From the NCBI RefSeq assembly GCF_004341505.2, contig NZ_SLYP02000001.1:1437001-1501000 (forward strand): DNA of 64,000 bases. Direction: 5' to 3'. Positions within the stretch are counted from its first letter, which is position 1, and the number at the start of each line of letters is the position of its first letter. The position numbers were made by a program, and so were the translations under genes. The DNA is from Sphingomonas sp. JUb134. GTDB taxonomy: Bacteria; Pseudomonadota; Alphaproteobacteria; Sphingomonadales; Sphingomonadaceae. Under the pieces are notes generated by a model. That model ran no database searches. It was given only the letters and a program-made list of their open reading frames with translations, and was not told where the DNA came from. Shown here one piece after another: positions 1 through 8,769 of the stretch.

Positions 1-687
1 GCCGTAGCCCAGCAGGAACCAGCCGACGAGCTTGCCCGGCTGATAACGGGCGTTGGTGCGCCAGAACAGGAACCAGAGAAGCGCGCCGAGAAGAATGCCC
101 TCAAGGCCCGCCTCATAGAGCTGGCTGGGGTGGCGCGCCGGATCCAGCCCGCCCGCCACGGTGTTGGGAAACACGATGCCCCAGGGCACGTCCGTCGCCT
201 TGCCCCACAGTTCACCGTTCACGAAGTTCGCGAGCCGGCCGAAGAACAGCCCGAAGGGTGCGCAGCACGCGACATAGTCATGGATGCGCAGCCAGTTGAG
301 CTTGTGCTTGCGTGCCATCAGCAAGATGCCGATCGACGTGCCGACCACGCCGCCGTGGAACGACATGCCGCCGTCCCACAGGCGCAGGATCCGCCACGGA
401 TCGGACCACATGTCCTCGCCATAGAACAGCACATAGCCGATGCGCCCGCCCAGGATGATGCCGAGCGTCGCATAGAAGACCATGTCGTCGGCATGGCGGC
501 GCGCCATCGGGGCGCCCGGCTGCGCCAGCAGCTTCAGCAGGTACCACCAGCCGACCAGGATGCCGGCCAGATAGGCAAGCGAATACCATTTCAACGTGAA
601 GAAGCCGAGGTCGAGCGCCACGGGGTCGAGCCCCAGCTGGTCGAACCGGATGTGGCCGCCGGCGGCGGCAAGCGTCGAAAGGATCAA
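1..687 (-). CDS. lgt: Prolipoprotein diacylglyceryl transferase Lgt (3' end cut by window)
   Basis: Inner-membrane enzyme that transfers diacylglycerol from phosphatidylglycerol to the lipobox cysteine of prolipoproteins, the first step of lipoprotein maturation. The visible 229 residues carry family signatures: an [11 protein letters not shown] segment, several hydrophobic helices, a [10 protein letters not shown] segment, GGMSFHGG, and [15 protein letters not shown], which holds the conserved Arg/Asn/Glu patch. The start is taken as TTG at 687, preceded by GGAG at 8 bases; the next residues ([11 protein letters not shown]) match sphingomonad Lgt N-termini from memory. The protein is normally about 290 residues, so roughly 60 C-terminal residues lie outside the window. 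It is divergent from the hydroxylase gene at 801. Confidence 0.93.
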   Translation of the reverse strand, partial: MILSTLAAAGGHIRFDQLGLDPVALDLGFFTLKWYSLAYLAGILVGWWYLLKLLAQPGAPMARRHADDMVFYATLGIILGGRIGYVLFYGEDMWSDPWRILRLWDGGMSFHGGVVGTSIGILLMARKHKLNWLRIHDYVACCAPFGLFFGRLANFVNGELWGKATDVPWGIVFPNTVAGGLDPARHPSQLYEAGLEGILLGALLWFLFWRTNARYQPGKLVGWFLLGYG

Positions 688-800
688 GTCGAAGGCTCCG
701 GAAGTCTTTGCGCTGCTGGTACGCCGCTCGCCCGGAAAACCCAAGCGCGGAAGCGCAGGCCGGCTGGCGCCGGCTTTCGCCGGGCGATAGAGCGGCGGCC

Positions 801-3062
801 ATGGCTTTGGATGCAGTGTCGCGCGCGGCCCCTTCGGCAACGGGATTGACCCGGCGCAGGCTGCTGGTCGGCGGCGCGGCGGGGGTGGGGCTGGTGGTCG
901 GCTGGGCGCTTTGGCCACGCGACCACGCCGTCAACCTGACGGCGGCCGAGGGCGAGACGATCTTCGGCCCGTGGATCAAGATCGGTGCGGACGGCCAGGT
1001 GATCGTCGCGGTGCCGCAGGCGGAGCTGGGGCAGGGGGTGTTCACCGCCCTGCCGCAGATCGTTGCCGACGAACTGGGCGCGGACTGGCGCACCGTCGCG
1101 GTCGAGCCGGCACCGATCAACCCGCTCTATGCCAACCGGCTCGCGGCATCGGTGCTGTTCGAGGATGCGCTGGGCCACCTGCCCGAGCGGGTGCGCAGCC
1201 GTCACGCCGAGGCGCAGACGCTGATGCTCACCGCCGCGTCCACCTCGGTCCGCGCGTTCGAGGGGGAATTGCGCAAGGCCGGGGCTGCTGCCCGGATCCT
1301 GCTGTGCAAGGCGGCGGCGCGCCGCTGGGACGTGGACTGGCACCGCTGCGCCACACTCGACGGTTTCGTGATCGCCGGCGGGCAGCGTGAGCGGTTCGGC
1401 ACGCTTGCCGCGGACGCGGCCGACGAGCGGCTGCCAAGCGGCGACCTGCCGCTGCGCACGGGCGAGGAGAAGCGGCTGACCGGGGAGTCGCTGCCCCGCC
1501 TCGACGCGCCCGCCAAGGTCGACGGCAGCGCCAATTTCGCGGGCGACATCCGTCTGCCCGGCATGGTGTTCGCAGCCATCCGCCAGGGGCCGATCGGCGA
1601 CAGCCGGCTCGTGCGCGTGGACCGTGCGGCCGCCGATCGCGTGCGCGGCGTCTCTGCGGTGGTGGAGAACCCGAATTGGGTCGCCGCCGTAGGAGAGACC
1701 TGGTGGGCCGCCAATGCTGCGCTCGATGCGCTGGCCCCCCGCTTCGAGACGCGCAGCCCGCTGGTGGACAGCGAATCGATCGACGCCGCACTCGACGCCG
1801 CGCTCGATGGCGAGGGTGCCCGCATGGCGCGCGTCGGCGATCTCGCCGCGACCTTCAAGGACGCACAGGTCGTCACCGCCGACTATCGCGTGGGGGCGGC
1901 CCTGCATGCGGCGATCGAGCCGACCACCGCCACCGCGGCGTGGCGGGACGGGCGGCTGACGCTGTGGATGCCCACCCAGGCCCCGGCGCTCGCACGCGCG
2001 GCGGCGGCGCGGACGCTTGGCATCGGCGAGGAGCGCGTCGTGCTGCACCCGACGATCGCCGGCGGCAGCTTCGGCGCGAACCTGGAGCATCAGGTCGCCG
2101 AGCAGGCAGCGCTTTTGGCCCGGCGCCTGGAAAAGCCCGTGCAACTGACCTGGTCGCGCAGCGAGACCTGCCTCCACGATCGCTACCGCCCGCCGGCCGC
2201 CGCCCGCATGACGGCGCGGCTGGCAAAGGGGGGCGGGGTCGCCGGCTGGCTGTGCAAGATCGCGGCGCCTCCCGTCGGCCACGAGCTTTCGGAGCGCCTG
2301 CTCGCCGGCGACACGACGGCGCGCGCGGCCATGCTGCTGCCGCAGGGCGGTGACACGCTGGCGGTGGAGGGCGCGGTCCCCGCCTATGCGATCCCTGCGC
2401 TCGCAGTGGACCATCACCCGGCCGACATCGGCGTGCCGGTCGGCTACTGGCGATCGGGCGCCCACAGCTACACCGCCTTCTTCAACGAGTGCTTCATCGA
2501 CGAGCTCGCCCATGTGGCGGGCATCGAGGCGCATTCCTTCCGCATCGCGATGCTCGGCGGCAACCCGCGGCTGGCGCGGTGCTTGTCGACGGTGGCGACG
2601 CTCGGCGGATGGCAGGGCGGGATCCCGGGCAGCGGCCAGGGGCTCGCCTGCCACCAGATGCGCGGCTCCTTCATCGCGGTGATGGCGGAGGCGCGGATGG
2701 GCGCGGACCAGCGGGTGAAGGTCGATCGCCTGGTCGCGGCGGTGGATTGCGGGCGGCAGATCAACCCGGACCTCGTGCTCCAGCAGATCGAGGGCGGGCT
2801 GATGTTCGGAATGGCCGCGGCGCTCGGCGCCACCACGGGCTTCACCGACAATCTCGCCGATGTGCGCGGCTTCGGGGCGATGAACCTGCCGCGGCTCGCC
2901 GACACGCCCGAGGTGTCGGTGGAACTGATCCGTAGCGACGCCGATCCGGGCGGGGTGAGCGAGCTCGCGGTGCCGCCGGTCGCACCCGCCATCGCCAACG
3001 CGGTGATGGCCGCAACCGGCGTTCGCCTCCGCCGCCTTCCGCTGCTACCGGAGGAAGAATGA
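801..3062 (+). CDS. Molybdenum hydroxylase large subunit, isoquinoline 1-oxidoreductase beta-like (IorB family)
   Basis: Molybdopterin-cytosine-dinucleotide-binding subunit of the xanthine dehydrogenase superfamily, IorB branch, which hydroxylates N-heterocycles or oxidises aldehydes. The 753-residue product starts with a twin-arginine export motif (TRRRLLVGG, residues 17-25), expected for the periplasmic IorB branch. It has the small Mo-binding domain in the middle ([17 protein letters not shown]) and the C-terminal [10 protein letters not shown] segment with the probable catalytic Glu721. Start ATG 801 was chosen over 708 because it places the Tat signal correctly. No [2Fe-2S] partner subunit (IorA) is adjacent, which is unusual. 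Its stop overlaps the hemH start by 4 bases. The substrate cannot be told from sequence. Confidence 0.85.
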   Translation: MALDAVSRAAPSATGLTRRRLLVGGAAGVGLVVGWALWPRDHAVNLTAAEGETIFGPWIKIGADGQVIVAVPQAELGQGVFTALPQIVADELGADWRTVAVEPAPINPLYANRLAASVLFEDALGHLPERVRSRHAEAQTLMLTAASTSVRAFEGELRKAGAAARILLCKAAARRWDVDWHRCATLDGFVIAGGQRERFGTLAADAADERLPSGDLPLRTGEEKRLTGESLPRLDAPAKVDGSANFAGDIRLPGMVFAAIRQGPIGDSRLVRVDRAAADRVRGVSAVVENPNWVAAVGETWWAANAALDALAPRFETRSPLVDSESIDAALDAALDGEGARMARVGDLAATFKDAQVVTADYRVGAALHAAIEPTTATAAWRDGRLTLWMPTQAPALARAAAARTLGIGEERVVLHPTIAGGSFGANLEHQVAEQAALLARRLEKPVQLTWSRSETCLHDRYRPPAAARMTARLAKGGGVAGWLCKIAAPPVGHELSERLLAGDTTARAAMLLPQGGDTLAVEGAVPAYAIPALAVDHHPADIGVPVGYWRSGAHSYTAFFNECFIDELAHVAGIEAHSFRIAMLGGNPRLARCLSTVATLGGWQGGIPGSGQGLACHQMRGSFIAVMAEARMGADQRVKVDRLVAAVDCGRQINPDLVLQQIEGGLMFGMAAALGATTGFTDNLADVRGFGAMNLPRLADTPEVSVELIRSDADPGGVSELAVPPVAPAIANAVMAATGVRLRRLPLLPEEE

Positions 3063-4066
3063 CGCCGCCCGCCGATCATCCCGCCATTCCCCAGCCCCGG
3101 ATCGGCGTCCTGCTGATCAATCTCGGCACCCCCGATGCGCCCGAGCCGCGGGCGGTCAAGCGCTACCTGGGCGAGTTCCTGTCGGACCGGCGGGTGGTGG
3201 AACTGCCGGCGATCGCGTGGCAGCCGATCCTGCGCGGCATCATCCTGAACACCCGGCCGAAGAAATCCGCCCATGCCTATAGCCAGGTGTGGACGGAGCA
3301 AGGCTCGCCGCTCGCCGCCGTCACCCGCGCGCAGGCGGAGGGACTGAAGGACGCGTTCGGCCCCGAGGTGCTGGTCGAATGGGGCATGCGCTACGGCAAT
3401 CCGGCGATCGGCGAACGGCTGCGCGCGATGAAAGCCGCGGGATGCGAACGCATCCTGCTGGCACCCCTCTACCCGCAATATTGCGCAGCAACGACGGCGA
3501 CGGCCAACGACAAGGCGTTTGCCGCGCTCGCAGGGATGCGCTGGCAGCCGGCGATCCGGACGCTGCCGCCCTATCACGATCATCCCGCCTATATCGACGC
3601 GCTGGCGCAGACGGTGCGGGAGGATCTGGCGAAGCTTTCCTTCACCCCCGACGCGATCGTCGCCAGCTTCCACGGCATGCCGCAGCGGACGCTGGAACTG
3701 GGCGATCCCTATCACTGCCACTGCCAGAAGACTGGCCGGCTCCTCTCGGAAGCGCTGGGGACTGAACTGGCGGTCGCGTTCCAGTCGCGCTTCGGCCGGG
3801 CCAAGTGGCTGGGGCCGGCGACCGACGACACGCTGGCGGCGCTCGCCCGGGCCGGAAAGCGGCGGGTGGCGATCGTCGCTCCGGGCTTCTCGGCCGATTG
3901 CGTGGAAACGCTGGAGGAACTGGCGATCCGCGGACGCGAGACGTTCGAGGAGGCGGGTGGTACCGATTTCGCCTATCTCCCATGCCTCAACGCCGAGCCT
4001 GTGGGATTGCGGATGCTGCGCAGCATCCTTGCAGCGGAGCTTGCAGGCTGGCTGCCCGCCGCCTAG
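3059..4066 (+). CDS. hemH: Ferrochelatase HemH
   Basis: Inserts ferrous iron into protoporphyrin IX, the last step of protoheme synthesis. The 335-residue protein has the family start (GVLLINLGTPDAP), the active-site SFHGMP motif with His205, and the metal/acid patch GFSADCVETLEEL with Glu283. Length is typical for bacterial class I ferrochelatase. The ATG overlaps the upstream hydroxylase stop as ATGA, so the two are probably translationally coupled. No N-terminal signal is seen, so it acts on the cytoplasmic side of the membrane. Sixty bases separate it from phaB, which has its own ribosome site. Confidence 0.97.
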   Translation: MTPPADHPAIPQPRIGVLLINLGTPDAPEPRAVKRYLGEFLSDRRVVELPAIAWQPILRGIILNTRPKKSAHAYSQVWTEQGSPLAAVTRAQAEGLKDAFGPEVLVEWGMRYGNPAIGERLRAMKAAGCERILLAPLYPQYCAATTATANDKAFAALAGMRWQPAIRTLPPYHDHPAYIDALAQTVREDLAKLSFTPDAIVASFHGMPQRTLELGDPYHCHCQKTGRLLSEALGTELAVAFQSRFGRAKWLGPATDDTLAALARAGKRRVAIVAPGFSADCVETLEELAIRGRETFEEAGGTDFAYLPCLNAEPVGLRMLRSILAAELAGWLPAA

Positions 4067-4125
4067 CCTGATGGGGAAGCGAGCGGCCTGTTTTGGCGCG
4101 CGTAACTCGGATGGAGAGCAAGGTC

Positions 4126-4848
4126 ATGGCACGGGTAGCGATTGTAACCGGTGGCACGCGCGGCATCGGCGAGGCGATCAGCCTGGCGCTCAAGGAAGCA
4201 GGCATGACCGTCGCCGCCAACTATGCCGGCAATGAGGAAAAGGCGAAGGCGTTCACCGAGCGTGCCGGCATCGCCGCGTTCCGCTGGGACGTGAGCGACT
4301 ATGATGCCTGCCAGCAGGGCGTCGCCGAGGTCGAGGCGGCGCTGGGGCCGGTCGACGTCGTCATCAACAACGCCGGCATCACCCGCGACGGCACCATCCT
4401 GAAGATGACGGCCCAGATGTGGGACGAGGTGATCCGCACCAACCTGGGGGGCTGCTTCAACATGGCGAAGGCCGTGTTCCCCGGCATGCGCGAGCGCAAA
4501 TGGGGACGCATCGTCAACATCGGCTCGATCAACGGCCAGGCCGGCCAGTATGGCCAGGTCAACTATGCGGCGGCGAAGTCGGGCATCCACGGCTTCACCA
4601 AGGCGCTGGCGCAGGAAGGCGCGCGCTTCGGCGTGACCGTGAACGCGATCGCGCCGGGTTATATCGATACCGAGATGGTGGCGGCAGTTCCGGCGGACGT
4701 GCTGGAAAAGATCGTCGCCAAGATCCCCGTCGGACGCCTTGGCCAGGCGCATGAGATCGCGCGCGCGGTCGCCTTCCTCTGCGCGGAGGACGGCGGCTTC
4801 ATCACCGGCTCGACCCTGTCGATCAACGGCGGCCAGCACATGTACTGA
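4126..4848 (+). CDS. phaB: Acetoacetyl-CoA reductase PhaB
   Basis: Short-chain dehydrogenase that reduces acetoacetyl-CoA to (R)-3-hydroxybutyryl-CoA with NADPH, supplying monomers for polyhydroxyalkanoate. Residues 4-15 form the Rossmann glycine motif (VAIVTGGTRGIG). NNAG follows, and the catalytic triad is Ser134-Tyr147-Lys151 in the YAAAK context. The NINGQAGQYGQVNYAAAKSG-type region and the C-terminal GQHMY are PhaB-like rather than FabG-like, although FabG activity cannot be excluded. The start at 4126 has GGAGAG 8 bases upstream; an in-frame ATG at 4093 would add 11 poorly supported residues. phaC and the phasins lie 26-40 kb away in this window, so the pathway is dispersed. Confidence 0.92.
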   Translation: MARVAIVTGGTRGIGEAISLALKEAGMTVAANYAGNEEKAKAFTERAGIAAFRWDVSDYDACQQGVAEVEAALGPVDVVINNAGITRDGTILKMTAQMWDEVIRTNLGGCFNMAKAVFPGMRERKWGRIVNIGSINGQAGQYGQVNYAAAKSGIHGFTKALAQEGARFGVTVNAIAPGYIDTEMVAAVPADVLEKIVAKIPVGRLGQAHEIARAVAFLCAEDGGFITGSTLSINGGQHMY

Positions 4849-4881
4849 TCCGGGGGCGGGCTTCCTCCCGCCCTTACGGCC

Positions 4882-4918
4882 AAAACGAAAAAGGGCCGGT
4901 CCATCGCTGGACCGGCCC
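4882..4918 (-). terminator. Rho-independent terminator of the glycine-zipper gene
   Basis: A perfect 10-bp stem (GGGCCGGTCC with its complement, loop of 6) at 4893-4918. Read on the minus strand it is followed by TTTTTCGTTTT. The T-run lies on the minus side only, so it ends transcription of the gene at 4953-5345. By position it may also stall read-through from phaB. Confidence 0.85.
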
Positions 4919-4952
4919 CGGCTCCCGATACGCTACAGGGGAGCGAAATCCG

Positions 4953-5345
4953 TTAGCGGCAGCGACGCGGGCTGTCCGCACGGTCGATCGCACGACCGGC
5001 GACCGCGCCGACTGCACCACCCAGCACCGTGCCGAGCAGGCGGTCTCCGCGACCCGCAACCTGGTTGCCGAGCAGGCCGCCTGCGACCGCGCCGATCACC
5101 GTGCCGCCGTCGCCATTGTCGCAGCGACGATAGTTGCGGTTGTTGTAGTAGCGGCGGTCATTGCCGCGATAGCTGCGGCGATCGTACCCGCGGTCATAGC
5201 GGCGGTCGTAGCCACGGTCGTAGCCGCGATCATAGTGGCGATCACCGTAATAGTGGCGGCTCTGCGCGACCGCCGGAGCGGTGGGAACCAGCGCGGTGAA
5301 GCCCATGGCGAGGGCGGCGCCTGCGAGAGAAAGCTGCTTGAACAT
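4953..5345 (-). CDS. Secreted glycine-zipper 2TM-domain protein with Arg/Tyr/Asp repeats
   Basis: A 130-residue exported protein of unknown role. It has a signal peptide (MFKQLSLAGAALAMGF...VAQS, cleavage near residue 28). Next comes a basic low-complexity stretch of repeated RGYDRGYDRR units (about residues 38-75). The C-terminal glycine-zipper membrane segment (GTVIGAVAGGLLGNQVAG and GTVLGGAVGAVAGRAI) is of the Rick_17kDa/2TM type found in outer-membrane-associated proteins. The repeat is visible in DNA as tandem 9-12-bp units around 5160-5245. It is transcribed alone, convergent with phaB, and ends at a strong terminator. Envelope location is inferred from the signal and zipper. Confidence 0.8.
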   Translation of the reverse strand: MFKQLSLAGAALAMGFTALVPTAPAVAQSRHYYGDRHYDRGYDRGYDRRYDRGYDRRSYRGNDRRYYNNRNYRRCDNGDGGTVIGAVAGGLLGNQVAGRGDRLLGTVLGGAVGAVAGRAIDRADSPRRCR

Positions 5346-5509
5346 CGGTCGTCTCCCAACTCGAACTTTTCCGTCAGCGGCGGGATTGCCCGTCGTCGAT
5401 GAAGCCCTTTTGGCCGAGTCGCCTTGAGCCGAGCCTGAATGCGCTCGTTATCGGAGGTTCATGCGCGAAACGGCTGTCGCGATGCCGAATCGCCGCTTAA
5501 GGCCGATGC

Positions 5510-6508
5510 ATGCGTATCGCTTCCGTGGTGCTCCTGACGCTGGCGCTCGTGCCGAGTTGGACCGGCACCATTCCCCGCCAGATCCTGGGCAAGCACCCGA
5601 CCGTGACGGCGCGGCAAGTGCCGCTGCGGGCGGGCGACCCGCAGGATCGCCGGGTGGGAGCGCTCACCTATCTGGGCGGCGTCCAGCTCACCAGCCGCGA
5701 CCGCGCCTTCGGCGGCTTCTCCGCGCTTCGCGTCGAGGGAGATCGGTTCACGCTCCTCAGCGATTTCGGGTCGGTCGTTCGCTTCCGCATGGGCGCCGAC
5801 TGGCAGGTCACGGAGCCGGAGTTCCTGTCGCTCCCCGGCGGCCCCGGCACCGGCTGGGAAAAGCGCGACCGCGACAGCGAATCGCTTGCGGTGGATCCGG
5901 CGACGGGACGCCTGTGGGTAGGCTTCGAGCGCGCGAACGCGATCTGGCGCTACTCCGCCGATTTTCGCGCCGCGGAGCGACACGTCCGCCCAAGGGCGAT
6001 GGCCAAGTGGCCCAACGCCAGCGGGCCGGAAGCGATGGTGCGCCTGCGATCCGGCGCGTTTCTGGTGTTCAGCGAAGGTGCCCGCAACCGGAAGCGGCGG
6101 GAGATCGGCTTTGACGCGATCCGATTCGCAGGCGACCCGACGGTGCACCCGGACCGCGGCTTTCACTTCCGCTACCTGCCGCCCAAGGACTATGCGCCCA
6201 CGGACGTGGTGGAGCTCGCCGACGGACGGCTGCTCATGCTGCATCGTGCGGCATCGCTGCGAAAAGGATTCACCGCCATCCTCTCCGTCATCGAACCGGA
6301 GGCGATTCGGCCGGGTGCGGTGGTGCAGGGGCGGGAGATCGCCCGGCTCGCGGACGACGTGATTCACGACAATTACGAGGCGCTGGCCGTCACGCATGAA
6401 AAAGACGCGACCATCCTGTGGCTCGCGTCCGACGACAACCAGATGTGGATCGAGCAGTCGCTGCTCTTGAAGTTCCGGCTGGACCTTCCGCCCGCAGGCG
6501 GAAGGTAG
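5510..6508 (+). CDS. Esterase-like activity of phytase family protein, exported
   Basis: A 332-residue protein that matches the phytase-like (esterase-like activity of phytase) beta-propeller family. Visible marks are GGLSAL-type FGGFSALRVEGDRFTLLSDFG, DSESLAVDPATGRLWVGFE, NASGPEAMVRL, YAPTDVVELADGRLLML and HDNYEALAV, each resembling a propeller blade. The first 20 residues (MRIASVVLLTLALVPSWTG) look like a signal peptide, so the product is periplasmic. The true substrate is unknown; many members are annotated only by family. It is monocistronic, with 164 bases upstream from the divergent glycine-zipper gene, and converges on rpmB. Confidence 0.75.
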   Translation: MRIASVVLLTLALVPSWTGTIPRQILGKHPTVTARQVPLRAGDPQDRRVGALTYLGGVQLTSRDRAFGGFSALRVEGDRFTLLSDFGSVVRFRMGADWQVTEPEFLSLPGGPGTGWEKRDRDSESLAVDPATGRLWVGFERANAIWRYSADFRAAERHVRPRAMAKWPNASGPEAMVRLRSGAFLVFSEGARNRKRREIGFDAIRFAGDPTVHPDRGFHFRYLPPKDYAPTDVVELADGRLLMLHRAASLRKGFTAILSVIEPEAIRPGAVVQGREIARLADDVIHDNYEALAVTHEKDATILWLASDDNQMWIEQSLLLKFRLDLPPAGGR

Positions 6509-6552
6509 CAGGATCAGGCCGCCCGTCCGCCCGAAGGGGACAGGCAGCTAAA

Positions 6553-6855
6553 TCAGGCCGCCGCCTCGGTGGTGGTGGCGACCTTCTTGGCGATCTCGCG
6601 CTTCAGGCGACGAACGCGCAGCGACAGGTCGGTGTCGCGGGTCTTGAGCAGCCAGTTGTCCAGGCCGCCGACATGCTCGACCGAGCGCAGGCCGTGCGTC
6701 GACACGCGCAGCTTCACGCCGCGCTCCAGCGCGTCCGAAAGAAGCGTCACGTTCTGCAGGTTCGGCAGAAAGGTACGCTTGGTCTTGTTGTTGGCGTGGG
6801 AAACGTTGTTACCCACCTGCCGGCCCTTGCCGGTCAGCTCGCAAATGCGCGACAT
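6553..6855 (-). CDS. rpmB: 50S ribosomal protein L28
   Basis: A 100-residue ribosomal protein of the large subunit. The start [27 protein letters not shown] is diagnostic of bacterial L28, and the alphaproteobacterial C-terminal extension (about 20 residues ending TTTEAAA) is present. The start is the internal ATG at 6855; the longer open frame upstream is not conserved and runs into the neighbouring gene. It lies alone on the minus strand, convergent with the phytase-like gene, with a 183-base region between its start and the small membrane protein at 7039 available for divergent promoters. Confidence 0.97.
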   Translation of the reverse strand: MSRICELTGKGRQVGNNVSHANNKTKRTFLPNLQNVTLLSDALERGVKLRVSTHGLRSVEHVGGLDNWLLKTRDTDLSLRVRRLKREIAKKVATTTEAAA

Positions 6856-7038
6856 GCGTTGGTTCCTGGTTACGGCAATGGTCGGGGCAACTGCCCCGGG
6901 AAAGTCGGCGCTAGTAACGGCAGAGGCGCGCCGCGTCAACCGCGCCACCGCGGACTGACGTTGCGCAGCGTGCAACCGCCCGCCGCCTGCGCGCGTTATT
7001 CCGGCAGCGAATCCTTTTGGCAACCGGGGAATCCTTTC

Positions 7039-7257
7039 ATGCGCGCGATCCTCTTCATCCTCGGCCTCGTCGTCCTGCTGCTGATCGGCGCGATGATGCT
7101 TGGCCTGGTCAGCATCGACATGGTCCGTCCCGCCGCCGTCCAGGCGCCCAAGTTCGAAGCGGACGTGGGCCGCGTCGACGTCGGGACCGAGAACCGCACC
7201 GTGCAGGTGCCGACCCTCGACATCCAGCGCGCCGACAACACCCAGGCGGCGCAGTAA
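7039..7257 (+). CDS. Small single-pass membrane protein, unknown function
   Basis: A 72-residue protein not recognised as any named family. Residues 2-25 form one strongly hydrophobic helix ([21 protein letters not shown]). The rest is soluble and slightly acidic, with a [17 protein letters not shown] stretch. The start at 7039 has GGGGAA 8 bases upstream; the longer open frame that begins at 6418 is antisense to rpmB. GC-rich codon use looks like that of its neighbours. The topology (short N-terminus, long tail) suggests a tail in the periplasm, but this is inference only. Confidence 0.65.
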   Translation: MRAILFILGLVVLLLIGAMMLGLVSIDMVRPAAVQAPKFEADVGRVDVGTENRTVQVPTLDIQRADNTQAAQ

Positions 7258-7269
7258 CCGCCACGCCAC

Positions 7270-7294
7270 GGCCGGGGTGTCTCGCACCCTGGCC
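7270..7294. terminator. GC-rich hairpin after the small membrane protein gene
   Basis: GGCCGGGGTG pairs with CACCCTGGCC (10 bp with one G-T pair, loop of 5). No T-run follows on either strand, so it is at best a weak or factor-assisted terminator between the small membrane gene and tadA. Confidence 0.3.
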
Positions 7295-7331
7295 GCTGGC
7301 GTAAGGCTTCCCGGCGGGCCATGACGCGGCC

Positions 7332-7784
7332 ATGGCCTTTCCGCTTCCCGAACCCATGCGCCTGGCGCTCGACGCGGCGCGCGCTGCTGCGGTTGCGGGC
7401 GAGGTGCCGGTGGGCGCCGCGCTGCTCCAGAACGGGCGCGTGCTCGCGGTCGCCGGCAACGCGCCGCGCACGCTCTGCGACCCGACCGCGCACGCCGAGA
7501 TGCGGGTGATTCGCGCCGCCGCCGCCGCGCTCGGGCGCGAGCGGCTGGAGGATTGCGACCTGTGGGTGACGCTGGAGCCCTGCGCGATGTGCGCCGGCGC
7601 GATCGCCCATGCCCGGATCGCCCGGGTCTATTACGCCGCATCCGATCCGAAAGGCGGGGCCGTGGAGCATGGTCCGCGCTTCTTCGCGCAACCGACCTGC
7701 CACCACCGGCCCGAAATCTATCCGGGCATCGGCGAGCGCGAAGGCGCGGCGCTGCTGCGCGATTTCTTTGCGGACCGGCGGTAG
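7332..7784 (+). CDS. tadA: tRNA adenosine(34) deaminase TadA
   Basis: Converts the wobble adenosine 34 of tRNA-Arg(ACG) to inosine, an essential function. The 150-residue protein shows the zinc deaminase signature: His54-Ala-Glu56 (PTAHAE) and Pro83-Cys84-x-x-Cys87 (EPCAMC). It also has the typical VPVGA (residues 25-29) near the N-terminus and an FFADRR C-terminus. Guanine or cytosine deaminases share the fold, but overall length and the [21 protein letters not shown] stretch favour TadA. It converges on the OmpA-family gene; the 150-base gap holds that gene's terminator and a short palindrome. Confidence 0.95.
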   Translation: MAFPLPEPMRLALDAARAAAVAGEVPVGAALLQNGRVLAVAGNAPRTLCDPTAHAEMRVIRAAAAALGRERLEDCDLWVTLEPCAMCAGAIAHARIARVYYAASDPKGGAVEHGPRFFAQPTCHHRPEIYPGIGEREGAALLRDFFADRR

Positions 7785-7844
7785 CAGCGCGGCTGAGCCC
7801 AGGATCTGCACGCCCACCGCGATGTCGGCAAAGGCCGGCACAGC

Positions 7845-7871
7845 AAAACGCCCGCCGAAACTCGACGGGCG
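7845..7871 (-). terminator. Rho-independent terminator of the OmpA-family gene
   Basis: A 9-bp stem at 7849-7857/7863-7871 (CGCCCGTCG with CGGCGGGCG on the minus strand, one G-T pair) is followed by TTTTGCTG on the minus strand. It lies 64 bases beyond the stop of the OmpA-like gene. Confidence 0.75.
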
Positions 7872-7886
7872 CTTCGCAATTACCGT

Positions 7887-7906
7887 GCTCCTGCCTCCGC
7901 AGGAGC
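7887..7906. repeat. Short palindrome, GCTCCTGC type (copy 1)
   Basis: GCTCCTGC, a 4-base loop, then GCAGGAGC: a perfect 8-bp stem. The same stem with a different loop occurs at 33407-33426, so it is a small interspersed palindrome rather than a gene-specific signal. Confidence 0.6.
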
Positions 7907-7934
7907 GCTGGCTGGGGACAGAACCCGGCCCGCC

Positions 7935-8612
7935 TTAGCGGACCTCGTCCTGGTTGATCGGCACGATCTTGATCTCGACGCGCCGATTCGCGGCGCGGCC
8001 GGCGTCGGTGTCGTTGCTGGCGATCGGCTGGGTCTCGCCAAAGCCGCGGGTGCCGATTCGCGCGCTCTGCACGCCGTGGGTCGTCAGATAGCCGGCCACG
8101 GCCGAGGCGCGGCGCTCCGACAGCGTCTGGTTGTACGCGTCCGACCCGTTCGAATCGGTGTGGCCGTACACGTCGATATAGGTCTGGTTGTACTGCGACA
8201 GCACGTCGGCGACCTGGTCCAGCGTCGGCTGGAACTGCGGCTGCACGGTGGCGCTGTCATAGGCGAAGGTGATGCCGGACGGCATGTTCAGCAGCAGGTC
8301 GTCGCCCTGACGGACCACCTGCACGTCGGTGCCGGCGGTGCGCTGGCGCAGCTCGCGCTCCTGCCGGTCCATGTAGTTGCCGATCGCAGCCCCTGCGATG
8401 CCGCCCAGGCCCGCGCCGACGATCTTTTCGGTGCGGTCGTTGTGTCCGCCCACCAGGTCGCCCAGCAGATAGCCGCCGAGCACACCGCCGACGCCGCCGA
8501 TCGCTGCCTTCGAAATCGTGCGCTGGCCGGTTTCCGGGTCCGTCACGCACGCGCTGGTCAGCGTCATCGTGCCCAGCGCGCCTGCCAACATCAGCTTCGA
8601 CACACTCCGCAT
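7935..8612 (-). CDS. OmpA-family lipoprotein with glycine-zipper region
   Basis: Outer-membrane lipoprotein expected to anchor the envelope to peptidoglycan. The 225-residue product has a lipoprotein signal ending TSAC (Cys22). A glycine-zipper segment follows ([18 protein letters not shown] and [19 protein letters not shown]). The C-terminal OmpA domain (about residues 105-220) has [15 protein letters not shown] and [13 protein letters not shown], which hold the Asp and Arg that bind diaminopimelate. Two ATG codons lie in a row at 8615 and 8612; the second is 6-7 bases after GGAGGA, so 8612 was chosen. A clear terminator follows the stop. It resembles YiaD-type proteins. Confidence 0.9.
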   Translation of the reverse strand: MRSVSKLMLAGALGTMTLTSACVTDPETGQRTISKAAIGGVGGVLGGYLLGDLVGGHNDRTEKIVGAGLGGIAGAAIGNYMDRQERELRQRTAGTDVQVVRQGDDLLLNMPSGITFAYDSATVQPQFQPTLDQVADVLSQYNQTYIDVYGHTDSNGSDAYNQTLSERRASAVAGYLTTHGVQSARIGTRGFGETQPIASNDTDAGRAANRRVEIKIVPINQDEVR

Positions 8613-8769
8613 CATGCTCCTCCGTCTGCAATTTCGTGATTTGATCTTGTTTCGGTGAACACCGACCCGGACAGGATTGTTCCGCACGCGATTTGAACGC
8701 TGCCTGACCAAAAGCCTGAGGATGCGGTTGTCGGGGCCGCACCATTGCGGCTAAGCGTGGGGCAGAACA

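Noticed and set aside
684..2654. Long minus-strand open frame opposite the molybdenum hydroxylase gene (656 codons)
   Set aside because: It is antisense to a clearly conserved gene, has Arg/Gly/His-rich composition typical of high-GC shadow frames, and shows no family motif.
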